DNA of 26,951 nucleotides from Oscillospiraceae bacterium (lineage in GTDB: Bacteria > Bacillota > Clostridia > Oscillospirales > Oscillospiraceae). Below are positions 14,653 to 21,696 of the stretch, piece after piece (within the stretch, counting starts at the first letter, position 1; every line of letters begins with the position of its first letter). The position numbers and the translations under genes are program-made. The notes under the pieces were generated by a model that was not told the origin of the DNA, ran no database searches, and was given only the letters and a program-made list of their open reading frames with translations. The DNA lies in assembly GCA_902802215.1 (NCBI GenBank), contig CADCLH010000026.1, positions 1 to 26,951 on the forward strand. Direction: 5' to 3'.

Positions 14653-14685
14653 ATTGCCGCGGCAGTGTGCGCACTGCCTCGCAAT
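14653..14685 (+). repeat. Hairpin repeat, copy 4
   Basis: Stem ATTGC/GCAAT and inner stem GGCAGTG/CACTGCC with TGCG loop, as in copies 2 and 3, but the 5' internal-loop CAC is CGC here. It sits between the thrC promoter and the first prophage gene, 25 bases from that gene's stop codon. Confidence 0.85.
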
Positions 14686-14710
14686 GATGTGCGGGGATCG
14701 GAGAACGCAA

Positions 14711-15049
14711 TCAGAGGGATGTGAGGTCGAGGCCGAGCTGGGTGCAGAGCACGTCCAGCCAGCGGGCGAGGGCGGTCTCGGAACAGAAGCAGGGGACCGT
14801 GCCCTCCGGCGGGTGGAGCACGACGTTCAGCGCCTCGCCGTCCGCCTGGCGCTCCATGCGCTCGATGGGCAGGTCCAGATAGAAGTGCTCCTGCCGGATG
14901 TGGCGCAGCTCGTGCTCCAGCGTCTCCTGCTGGCGCGCCGGGGAGAGGCGGGAGTTGATGTAGACGTCAAAGCTGCCGTCCTCGTTCGGGAGCGTCACGC
15001 CCTCCACCTTCACCGGCAGCGGCACGAGCCGCACATAGGCGTCAGTCAT
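14711..15049 (-). CDS. ImmA/IrrE-like metallopeptidase of the prophage
   Basis: Small protein of 112 residues with the zinc-protease motif HELRH (H46-H50) in LEHELRHIRQEHF, as in ImmA/IrrE proteins that cleave XRE-type phage repressors to induce the phage. It is shorter than full ImmA. The region before the motif is a beta-rich strip (VKVEGVTLPNEDGSFDVYIN), and the tail (WLDVLCTQLGLDL) is hydrophobic. The ATG at 15049 overlaps the end of the repressor gene by 8 bases (ATGACTGA), so the two are coupled. Its target should be that repressor, now broken. Confidence 0.75.
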   Translation of the reverse strand: MTDAYVRLVPLPVKVEGVTLPNEDGSFDVYINSRLSPARQQETLEHELRHIRQEHFYLDLPIERMERQADGEALNVVLHPPEGTVPCFCSETALARWLDVLCTQLGLDLTSL

Positions 15050-15367
15050 GGCGGCGCAGGGCCTCGATGATCCGGACCGCCTGACGCACATCCTCGGGCG
15101 AGGCGCCCTGCGCAAGCTTGAAAAGCATGCGCATGTCCTCGCGCTCGCGCAGAGAGCTCAGAAGCTCCGCGAGCTCCCCGTCCTCTTCCGGGGCGGGCGA
15201 GACCTCGTCCGTCTCCCCGCGCAGATACTCCGGCGTCGTGCCCAGGATGCGGGCGACGACCGCGAGCTGAGAGACTGCGCGATGAAGCGCTTCGTGATCC
15301 CGCGGGAGGCACGGAGCGCTTCAAATCTTTCATAAATGAACAAAGGCTTCACCTCATCTTTGTGCAT
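15042..15367 (-). pseudogene. XRE-family phage repressor with internal frame-changing deletion
   Basis: The first half reads IYERFEALRASRGITKRFIAQSL, helices 1-2 of an XRE DNA-binding domain. Just after (about 15270-15275) the frame changes, and the other frame reads SQLAVVARILGTTPEYLRGE, the usual helix 4-5 part, then an acidic linker and a helical tail ending ALRRHD at 15042. The missing piece is about 18 residues holding the recognition helix; the number of lost bases must be one more than a multiple of three. The start may be ATG 15367 or, better supported by an AGGTGA site, TTG at 15343. As written the product cannot bind DNA normally. A sequencing or assembly error is possible. Confidence 0.75.
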
Positions 15368-15400
15368 TCCACCGAATCTAAAAAAAGTACGACCAAAACC

Positions 15401-15429
15401 TAGATAATCTGAAATTAATGCGATATAAT
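15401..15429 (+). promoter_or_regulatory. Possible rightward phage promoter
   Basis: TAGATA (15401-15406), 17 bases, TATAAT (15424-15429), perfect -10. The -35 overlaps the short palindrome AGATAATCT (15402-15410), a candidate repressor site. It points at the terminase operon about 100 bases away and faces the leftward promoter at 15478-15506. Confidence 0.45.
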
Positions 15430-15477
15430 GCAAGCGCATCTGAAAAAGATAAGATCCTTCCCGCGGCCCGCAGCCTT

Positions 15478-15506
15478 ATTTTACGGCAGGTTCCGGGGCT
15501 TGTCAA
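15478..15506 (-). promoter_or_regulatory. Leftward promoter of the repressor-ImmA pair
   Basis: Minus strand TTGACA (15506-15501), 17 bases, TAAAAT (15483-15478), near consensus. The surrounding 200 bases are much richer in A+T than the rest of the window, as usual for phage immunity regions. Confidence 0.82.
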
Positions 15507-15511
15507 GGAAG

Positions 15512-15531
15512 AATCTTAATTTTGTGAGATT
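15512..15531. promoter_or_regulatory. Possible repressor operator
   Basis: AATCT (15512-15516) and AGATT (15527-15531) form an inverted repeat just upstream of the leftward promoter. Related half-sites AATCT or ATCTGAAA recur at about 15374, 15407 and 15448. This spacing pattern is compatible with several binding sites for an XRE repressor. Confidence 0.35.
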
Positions 15532-15534
15532 AGG

Positions 15535-15681
15535 ATGGGGACGGCATTGAGACTGATCGCGGACGATCCGATCCTGCGCTGCATCGAGCGCAACGGCTGG
15601 CCGCCCTGGCTGCTCCCGCACGCGGCGGAGACTGACACGGAGCCGGGACCGGAGCCCGGCGGAGAGGACGAAGATGGCTAA
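15535..15681 (+). CDS. Small phage protein, unknown function
   Basis: Short gene of 48 codons beginning MGTALRLIADDPILRCIER and continuing NGWPPWLLPHAAE, with an acidic, proline-rich tail. An alternative TTG start at 15547 would give LRLIADDPILRC at the N-terminus, with GGGG 6 bases upstream. It overlaps the next gene by 8 bases and is first in the rightward phage operon. I do not recognise it; the GWPPW motif and its constant place before the Cys-rich gene and TerS suggest a conserved phage protein rather than a chance frame. Confidence 0.6.
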   Translation: MGTALRLIADDPILRCIERNGWPPWLLPHAAETDTEPGPEPGGEDEDG

Positions 15682-15916
15682 CTACAAGAAGATCTGTTGG
15701 ACGGAGGCGGACGTGCAGTGCCCCTTTTATATCTCGGACGACCGGAGCGGACGCTCCATCACCTGCGAGGGCTACAGCGCGGGCGCGGAGATCGTCAGCC
15801 GCTTCCGGACGCTGGGGCAGAAGGACCGGCACATGGGCTGCTTCTGCGTGGGGCGCTTCACGCGCTGCCCAGTCTACCGCTGCACCTATTCCAATAAATA
15901 CGGGGAAAACGAATGA
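15674..15916 (+). CDS. Cysteine-rich small phage protein
   Basis: Protein of 80 residues with seven cysteines (C9, C16, C31, C56, C58, C65, C70) arranged as CPFY, ITCEGY, MGCFC and CPVYRC, which suggests metal binding. No known fold is recognised. It overlaps the preceding small gene and shares the ATGA stop/start overlap with TerS (15913-15916), so it is translated with the packaging genes and may assist or regulate them; that is inference. Confidence 0.75.
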   Translation: MANYKKICWTEADVQCPFYISDDRSGRSITCEGYSAGAEIVSRFRTLGQKDRHMGCFCVGRFTRCPVYRCTYSNKYGENE

Positions 15917-16281
15917 GAGACTGGACCGCGCTGCGCAGAGCCTTCATCGAGGAAGGAAAAAGCCTGACGCAGATCGCACGGGAGGCGTCGGTCCCCTACA
16001 GCACCCTCACGGAGAGGGCCAAGCGCGAAAACTGGCGCGGGCAGCGGGAGGCGTTTCTGAACGAGGACAACGACAGACGCCTTGAACGGCTGACGAGAAA
16101 GCTGATCGACCAGATCGACGCCGTGGTGAGCGCCGGGGACGGGATGGACGCCAAGGACTTCAAGGCCGTGACCGGCGCGCTGCGGGAGCTCAAGGAACTC
16201 CGCGGCGAGAAGGAGACCGGCGCGGGCGGCGGGGAGCTGACGGTCCGCTTCGTCGGAGAGGCGGAGGAGTTCAGCCGCTAG
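15913..16281 (+). CDS. terS: Terminase small subunit
   Basis: Protein of 122 residues whose N-terminus is a helix-turn-helix (SLTQIAREASVPYSTLTERAKRENW), the DNA-recognition part of many small terminases. A basic-acidic helical middle (DRRLERLTRKLIDQIDAVV) fits the oligomerisation core, and the C-terminal strand ELTVRFVGEAEEF resembles the large-subunit contact segment. Its place directly before TerL supports the call. It would bind the phage packaging site and start DNA packaging. Confidence 0.85.
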   Translation: MRDWTALRRAFIEEGKSLTQIAREASVPYSTLTERAKRENWRGQREAFLNEDNDRRLERLTRKLIDQIDAVVSAGDGMDAKDFKAVTGALRELKELRGEKETGAGGGELTVRFVGEAEEFSR

Positions 16282-16299
16282 GAGGGGCGGGCGGCGACA

Positions 16300-16318
16300 G
16301 CTCCCCTTTCGGGGGAGC
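16300..16318. repeat. Short hairpin between terS and terL
   Basis: GCTCCCC (16300-16306) and GGGGAGC (16312-16318) with loop TTTCG. It interrupts an otherwise overlapping gene string, and the sequence GACAGCTCCCCTTTCGGGGG looks like one of the common gut-clostridial intergenic repeats. No T run follows, so it is not a terminator. Confidence 0.5.
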
Positions 16319-16336
16319 CGGGGAGGGAGACAGGGT

Positions 16337-17761
16337 ATGGCGGAGCTGAGGCTGCCGGAGCCGAGTGAAAAACAGAAGCAGTTTTTGCGCGACGAACACC
16401 GCTACATCGGCTACGGCGGGGCGCGCGGCGGCGGCAAGAGCTGGGCCGTGCGCGTCAAGGCCGTGCTGCTGTGCCTGCGCTACGCGGGCATCAAGGTGAT
16501 GATCGTGCGCAGGACCTACCCGGAGCTGCGCGAAAACCATATCCTGCCCCTGTGCCGGATGCTCGGCTGCTACGGGCCGGAGGAGGAACGCATCGCCGTC
16601 TACCACGAGGGACAGAAGACCATCGCCTTCCCCAACGGGAGCCGCATCCTCTTCCGCTATCTGGAAAACGAGAGCGACGCCCTGCGCTTTCAGGGCAGCG
16701 AGGTGGACGTGCTGTTCGTCGACGAGGCGACCCAGCAGTCCGAGCAGAAGATGGAGAGCCTGCGCGCCTGCGTGCGCGGCGTCAACGACTTCCCCAAGCG
16801 CATGTACTTCACCTGCAATCCCGGCGGCGAGGGGCACGGCTGGGTCAAGCGCCTCTTCATCGACCGGCGCTTCCGCGCGGGCGAGGACCCCGACGAGCAC
16901 AGCTTCATCCAGGCCCTCGTCACCGACAACCACGCGCTGATGGAGGCTGATCCGGACTATGTGCGCAGGCTCGAAGCCCTGCCGCCCAAGCTCCGGCAGG
17001 CCTGGCGCTACGGGAGCTGGGACATCTTCGAGGGACAGTTCTTCGAGGACTTCCGCCTCACGCCCGATCTCGCCGCGGCGGCGGAGCACGGCTGCACCCT
17101 GAGCGAGGAGGAGCTGAAGGCGCAGGGGCGCTGGTGCCATGTGATCGAGCCCTTCGACCTCAACGCGGGCTCAAGGCGCGGCTGGCGCATCGTGCGCAGC
17201 TACGACTTCGGCTACGGCAAGCCCTTCTCCTGCGCCTGGTGGGCGATCGACTACGACGGGGTGATCTACCGCGTGCTCGAGCTCTACGGCTGTACCGGCA
17301 CCCCCAACGAGGGCCTGCGCTGGACGCCCGATCAGCAGTTTCAGGAGATCGCCCGCATCGAGCGCGAGCACCCCTGGCTGCGCGGAAAGCACATCGAGGG
17401 CGTGGCCGACCCCGCCATCTGGGACGCCAGCCGCGGCGAGAGCATCGCCGATACCGCCGGGCGCTGGGGGATCTGGTTCACGCCCGGCGACAACAACCGC
17501 ATCCCCGGCTGGATGCAGTGCCACTACCGCTTGCAGTTCGACGAGGAGGGGCGCAGCCGGATGTACGTCTTCTCCAACTGCAAGGCCTTTCTCCGCACGA
17601 TCCCGCTGATGGCCTTTCACAAATCGCGGCCCGAGGATCTGGACACGGAGCTGGAGGACCACGTCGCCGACGAATGGCGCTATCTCTGCATGTCCCGGCC
17701 CGTGGCCCCGCTGCGGCCGGTCGAGCGGCGCGAGCTGCTGATCGACCCGCTGAAACAATAA
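16337..17761 (+). CDS. terL: Terminase large subunit
   Basis: TerL, 474 residues, the ATP-driven packaging motor and headful nuclease. The ATPase half has Walker A GARGGGKS (28-35) and Walker B VLFVDEAT with D129/E130, followed by the coupling motif TCNPGG. The nuclease half has RNase-H-like acidic residues: D290 in SYDFGYG, and D358 in GVADPAIWD. A linker (HVIEPFD) separates them. The ATG at 16337 follows GGGAGGGA. All active-site residues are in place, so the motor appears functional. Confidence 0.95.
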   Translation: MAELRLPEPSEKQKQFLRDEHRYIGYGGARGGGKSWAVRVKAVLLCLRYAGIKVMIVRRTYPELRENHILPLCRMLGCYGPEEERIAVYHEGQKTIAFPNGSRILFRYLENESDALRFQGSEVDVLFVDEATQQSEQKMESLRACVRGVNDFPKRMYFTCNPGGEGHGWVKRLFIDRRFRAGEDPDEHSFIQALVTDNHALMEADPDYVRRLEALPPKLRQAWRYGSWDIFEGQFFEDFRLTPDLAAAAEHGCTLSEEELKAQGRWCHVIEPFDLNAGSRRGWRIVRSYDFGYGKPFSCAWWAIDYDGVIYRVLELYGCTGTPNEGLRWTPDQQFQEIARIEREHPWLRGKHIEGVADPAIWDASRGESIADTAGRWGIWFTPGDNNRIPGWMQCHYRLQFDEEGRSRMYVFSNCKAFLRTIPLMAFHKSRPEDLDTELEDHVADEWRYLCMSRPVAPLRPVERRELLIDPLKQ

Positions 17762-17784
17762 GGAAATATCGGAAGGAGAAGCCA

Positions 17785-19611
17785 ATGGAAGAAAACAGAG
17801 CCCTGCCCGTGGACGAGAGCAGGCTCCGCACGTTCACGAGCATCTTGCAGAAGTACAAGGCCGGAAAGGTCAGCGTCGAGCGCAGATGCGTGGCCGCCGA
17901 AAACTGGTGGAAGCTGCGCAACAGCGCCGAGGAGAAAAAGAGCTCCGAGGGGCTCGGCGGCTTCCAGGCCGTCAGCGGCTGGCTGCACAATGTGATCGTC
18001 TCCAAGCACGCCGACGCCATGGACGCCTTTCCCGAGCCGAACATCCTGCCCCGCGAGCCCGACGACCGTCAGGAGGCCCGCATCCTGTCCAAGATCCTGC
18101 CGGTCATCCTCGAACAGAACGGCTTCGAGAAGACCTACTCGGAGGCCATGTGGCAGAAGCTCAAGACCGGGACCGGAGCGTACAAGGTCTTCTGGGACCC
18201 GGACAAGGCCGGCGGCCTCGGCGACATCGCCATCGAGCGCGTCGACCTGCTCAACGTCTTCTGGGAGCCCGGAAAAAGCGACATCCAGGACAGCCGCTAC
18301 CTGTTCCACACGCGCCTCGAGGACAACGACAGGCTCGAGGAGGAATACCCGCAGCTGAAGGGAAAGCTCAAAAACAGCGGCTTCACGGCCACCCGCTTCC
18401 TCTATGACGACGCGGTCCCCACCGACGGCAAGTCCACCGTCATCGAGGTCTATTACAAGAAACGCGCCGGGGCCGGGCAGGTGCTGCACTACTGCCGCTA
18501 CGTCGGAAACACCCTGCTCTACGCGAGCGAAAATCAGACCGGGGAGGACGGGTACGCGCCCGGACTCTACGACCACGGGCGCTATCCCTTCGTGTTCGAC
18601 AGCCTCTTCCCCGTCGAGGGGAGCCCCTGCGGCTACGGCTACATCGACCTGTGCCGCAACAGCCAGACCCAGATCGACCTCATGCAGACCGCCTTCCTCA
18701 AAAACACCATGGTCGGCGCCACGCCCCGCTATTTTCAGCGCAGCGACGGCGCGGTCAACGAGGAGGAGTTCCTCAATCTGGCAAACCCCATCGTCCACGT
18801 CAACGGCAACCTCGGCGAGGACAGCCTGCGCATGGTCGAGTACCGGCCGCTCAGCGGCCACTACCTCAACATGCGCACCAGCATCATCAACGAGCTGCGC
18901 GAGACCTCCGGCAATACCGAGACCTCGGTCGGCCTCGCCAACGCCGGCGTGACCGCGGCCTCCGCCATCGCCGCCTTGCAGGAGGCCTCCGGCAAGGGCA
19001 GCCGCGACTCCACCCGCGCAAGCTACCGCGCCTACGGGGAGATCATCGACCTGTGCATCGAGCTGATCCGCCAGTTCTACGAGCTGCCGAGACAGTTCCG
19101 CATCACGGGCAGGCTCGGCGCGGAGGAGTTCGTCTCCTACGACAACGCGGGGCTCAGGCCCCAGGAGCAGGGCGCGCTCGGCGGCGTCGAGCTCGGACTG
19201 CGGCAGCCGGTCTTTGACATCCGCGTGCTCCCGCAGAAGGGCAGCGCCTATACCCGGCTCACCCAGAACGAGCTCGCCTTGCAGTTTTACCAGCTCGGCT
19301 TCTTCGCCCCCCAGCAGAGCGACCAGGCCCTGGCCTGCATGAGCATGATGGAGTTCGAGGGCCGGGACGAGCTGATGCAGCGCCTCGCCGTGAACGGGAC
19401 CATGCAGCGCCAGCTCGCCCTCTATCAGCAGTACGCGCTGGCCATGACGCAGAAATACGAGCCCGAAAACGCCCCGGCCCTGATGGCCGGGATCACGGGC
19501 GACGCGTCGATCGCCGCGCCGCAGCGGGAAAAGGCAGAGGCCCGCAGGCTCGACCGCATCGAGCGGGCCAGGGTCGGTGCGGCGGGCGCGGCGCTGCCGG
19601 GAGGCGCGTGA
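17785..19611 (+). CDS. Portal protein
   Basis: Portal protein, 608 residues, forming the 12-fold ring through which DNA enters and to which the tail joins. The central part (WWKLRNSAEEKKS..., FWDPDKAGGLGDIAIERVD) and the long helical stem segment with RETSGNTETSVGLANAGVTAASAIAALQEASGKGSRDSTR are typical of large podovirus-type portals found next to TerL in Clostridia. The start at 17785 follows GGAAGGAG; the frame is open further upstream inside terL but has no start with a ribosome site. The C-terminal 90 residues are a helical, Gln/Ala-rich barrel-like tail. It shares one base with the next gene. Confidence 0.9.
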   Translation: MEENRALPVDESRLRTFTSILQKYKAGKVSVERRCVAAENWWKLRNSAEEKKSSEGLGGFQAVSGWLHNVIVSKHADAMDAFPEPNILPREPDDRQEARILSKILPVILEQNGFEKTYSEAMWQKLKTGTGAYKVFWDPDKAGGLGDIAIERVDLLNVFWEPGKSDIQDSRYLFHTRLEDNDRLEEEYPQLKGKLKNSGFTATRFLYDDAVPTDGKSTVIEVYYKKRAGAGQVLHYCRYVGNTLLYASENQTGEDGYAPGLYDHGRYPFVFDSLFPVEGSPCGYGYIDLCRNSQTQIDLMQTAFLKNTMVGATPRYFQRSDGAVNEEEFLNLANPIVHVNGNLGEDSLRMVEYRPLSGHYLNMRTSIINELRETSGNTETSVGLANAGVTAASAIAALQEASGKGSRDSTRASYRAYGEIIDLCIELIRQFYELPRQFRITGRLGAEEFVSYDNAGLRPQEQGALGGVELGLRQPVFDIRVLPQKGSAYTRLTQNELALQFYQLGFFAPQQSDQALACMSMMEFEGRDELMQRLAVNGTMQRQLALYQQYALAMTQKYEPENAPALMAGITGDASIAAPQREKAEARRLDRIERARVGAAGAALPGGA

Positions 19612-19952
19612 TGACGGAGATCGTCTATGAGCCCGCGGAGCTGCGCCTTCGCATGGAGGGACACGCGGGGGCGGGCGCGTACGGAGAGGACCCGGTCTGC
19701 GCCGCGCTGAGCATGCTCAGCATGACGCTCGAACGGCGCGTGACGGAGCTCGCGGAGCACTGCTTTCCCGCAATCAGCCGCGCTCCCGGACGCTTTCAGG
19801 CCGTATGCAGACCCGAGGAGGATTTCGCCGGACAGTGCCGGGAATGCTTCGAGACCGTGGCGGCAGGGCTCGCCCTGCTCGCGGAGGAGAGGCCGGAGCA
19901 CGTGCGCTTCCGGCGTCAGGAGGACGCCAACGAGGAGGATTGGGAAGCATGA
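19611..19952 (+). CDS. Prp-type cysteine protease (phage-encoded)
   Basis: Protein of 113 residues carrying the hallmark of Prp, the ribosomal-processing cysteine protease that trims the N-terminus of L27 in Firmicutes. The core EGHAGAGAYGEDPVCAALS gives catalytic H18 and C30, spaced 12 residues as in staphylococcal Prp (H22/C34). The rest (MLSMTLERRVTELAE, helix; DFAGQCRECFETVAAGLALLAEE) fits the alpha/beta dimer fold. Here it lies inside the virion operon, overlapping portal (TGATG) and the next gene (ATGA), so a role in capsid assembly is likely: the capsid protein 1.7 kb downstream starts with an L27-like LQHFA motif. Confidence 0.82.
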   Translation: MTEIVYEPAELRLRMEGHAGAGAYGEDPVCAALSMLSMTLERRVTELAEHCFPAISRAPGRFQAVCRPEEDFAGQCRECFETVAAGLALLAEERPEHVRFRRQEDANEEDWEA

Positions 19953-20740
19953 CACAACAGGAGCAGATCCTGAAAACGGGAAGCGAAGGGGCCTACGGCA
20001 GCACCATGGAGGCCCTGCGCCGGGCGGAGACAAGTCTGCCCGATCTTACGACCAGCTACGACGGGGAGATCCGCAGCCTCTACGAGAAGATCGTCAACCG
20101 GCCGGCCTTCCGCTATGAGGCGGAGAGCGACCCCCTGTACGGGATGTACCGGGACCGCTACGTCCGGGAGGGGAGTCTCGCCATGCGCGATACCATCGGA
20201 CGCAGCGCCGCGCTCACCGGCGGCTACAGCTCGAGCTACGCCCAGAGCGTGGGACAGCAGCAGTACGACGCCTATCTCCAGAAGCTCGGCGACGTGATGC
20301 CGGAGCTCTACGGAGCAGCGTACAAACGCTGGCAGGCCGAGGGCGAGGCGCTGTCCGACCAGCTCGGGCGCGCGACCGCGCTGGCCCAGGACGAGTACGG
20401 CCGAAAGAGGGACAAGCGCAGCCTGGCGGCCGAGATCGAGAAGAAGGATTACGACCGGCGCTGGGCCTCCTACCAGAGCCTCATCAGCGTGATCGCCCAG
20501 AGCGGCTACCAGCCGAGCGATCAGGAGCTGACTGAGACCGGGATGAGCAGAGAGCTGGCCGACGCGCTGCTGAAGGAATTCCAGCGCACAAGGAGCCCCG
20601 TCGGGGGCGGAGGCGGCGTCTTCCGCACCGGCACCGGCGGTCACAGCAGCAAGAGCGCCGCCAGCGCCGCCAGCTCCGGCAGCAAGGAGGCGGTCAAGCT
20701 GTCCGAACGGTCCAACAGCGAAAAGACCAGGCGAAGATAA
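19949..20740 (+). CDS. Virion-associated protein of unknown function
   Basis: Protein of 263 residues, rich in Gln, Ser, Tyr and Arg, mostly helical, with the striking segment RSAALTGGYSSSYAQSVGQQQYDAYLQKL near residues 87-115 and a charged helix (RDKRSLAAEIEKKDYDRRW). The C-terminus is a Gly/Ser-rich low-complexity tail (SPVGGGGGVFRTGTGG... SSKSAASAASSGSK). No catalytic motif is visible. By position between portal/Prp and scaffold it may be a minor head or ejected internal protein, but this is inference. It overlaps the protease gene by four bases (ATGA). Confidence 0.7.
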   Translation: MTQQEQILKTGSEGAYGSTMEALRRAETSLPDLTTSYDGEIRSLYEKIVNRPAFRYEAESDPLYGMYRDRYVREGSLAMRDTIGRSAALTGGYSSSYAQSVGQQQYDAYLQKLGDVMPELYGAAYKRWQAEGEALSDQLGRATALAQDEYGRKRDKRSLAAEIEKKDYDRRWASYQSLISVIAQSGYQPSDQELTETGMSRELADALLKEFQRTRSPVGGGGGVFRTGTGGHSSKSAASAASSGSKEAVKLSERSNSEKTRRR

Positions 20741-20941
20741 TCGCCGGGGATCGTCAAGCCCTTTTGCCCCCGCTGCAGAGGGGGATTGAATAATACGATT
20801 CGCCGATAAAAAGCATCAGAATTTTACCGAGTCAGAATTGTGTCAGGCAAGGCGGCGGCCGCAGGGCATAATGGAGATATATGGCCAAGGCCGCCAACGA
20901 TGCATGGCGCGATTCTGGCCGGTAAAAAAGGAGGAACCGGT
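20741..20941. other. Intergenic spacer before the scaffold gene
   Basis: This is the longest gap in the virion operon (200 bases). It contains a small CCCCC/GGGGG hairpin (20767-20784) without a convincing T run, then an A+T-richer stretch to about 20835. CATAAT (20873-20878) could be a -10 box, but no good -35 box accompanies it. It may hold an internal promoter or attenuator for the high-copy scaffold and capsid genes; the evidence is weak. Confidence 0.4.
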
Positions 20942-21667
20942 ATGGAAGCCGAGAAAACCGAACAGACCACAGCCGGGGAGATCGAAAACCTTCCCGAGAA
21001 CGATCCCGCCGGAGCTCCGACGGAAGACCACAAGACCGACGCCCCGCAGTCCGGCGAAAAAAGACCGAGCTGGGAGGAGATCCTTGCCGACCCGGAGTAC
21101 CGGAAGCAGTACGACGAGGCGGTCGGTCGGACCGTGCAGCGCAGGCTCCGCTCCCGCGCCGAGGCCGAACAGAGGCTCAGCGCCCTCGGACCGGTGCTCG
21201 ATGCGCTGCGGGAGCGCTACGGCGAGCAGGACGAGACGGCGCTGGCCGCGCTGATCCGCCGGGGGGAGTGTCTCTACGGCCCGGAGGAGATCCGCCTGCA
21301 TCTCGACGGCCTGCTCGAACAGGCGGAGCAGCTTCGTTCCCGGGCGCCGGACTTCGATCTGCTGCGCGCCCTCGAGGACCCGGCCTTTCTGCGCCTGACC
21401 GCGCCGCACAGCGGCGTGTCGCCGGAGGACGCCTGGTACGCCCTGCACCGCGCCGAGATCAGCGAAGCCGCAGCCCGCAAAAGTTTGCAGGCCCTCAGCC
21501 GCAGCCTCCGTACCCAGGCCGCGCGGCCGCGTGAAAACCACGGGGGCGGAGGCGGGGCAGCCGTCAATCGGGACCCGAGAAGCATGTCCAGACAGGAACG
21601 CGAGGAGCTCAAAAAACGCATCCTCGAAGCCAAAGCACAGGGGCGGAAGCTCTCCGTCGGAGAGTGA
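20942..21667 (+). CDS. Capsid scaffold-like protein
   Basis: Protein of 241 residues directly before the capsid gene. The N-terminal 40 residues are acidic and disordered (EIENLPENDPAG), the middle is helical and charged (RRLRSRAEAEQRLSALGPVLDALRER; HLDGLLEQAEQLRSR), and after a Gly-rich linker (HGGGGGAAVNR) the C-terminus is a basic helix (REELKKRILEAKAQGRKLSVGE). This layout, helical rod plus basic C-terminal helix, is that of phage scaffolding proteins that guide coat assembly. It lacks the LQ(F/H)F site that Prp would cut. Ribosome site AAAGGAGGA; the end overlaps the capsid gene's upstream frame. Confidence 0.8.
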   Translation: MEAEKTEQTTAGEIENLPENDPAGAPTEDHKTDAPQSGEKRPSWEEILADPEYRKQYDEAVGRTVQRRLRSRAEAEQRLSALGPVLDALRERYGEQDETALAALIRRGECLYGPEEIRLHLDGLLEQAEQLRSRAPDFDLLRALEDPAFLRLTAPHSGVSPEDAWYALHRAEISEAAARKSLQALSRSLRTQAARPRENHGGGGGAAVNRDPRSMSRQEREELKKRILEAKAQGRKLSVGE

Positions 21668-21696
21668 CGCCCCGGAAAAGGAGTATGAAAGAGACT

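Noticed and set aside
14640..14715. Left attachment site of the prophage
   Set aside because: No direct repeat partner, tRNA end or integrase is visible inside the window, so no att site can be supported.
13658..15070. Open frame of 470 codons on the plus strand across thrC and the ImmA-like gene
   Set aside because: It crosses the thrC promoter and two real genes, and has shadow composition.
20767..20784. CCCCC/GGGGG hairpin as a terminator inside the virion operon
   Set aside because: Short stem with a loop of 8 and no T run; a stop here would cut off the capsid genes, though attenuation cannot be excluded.
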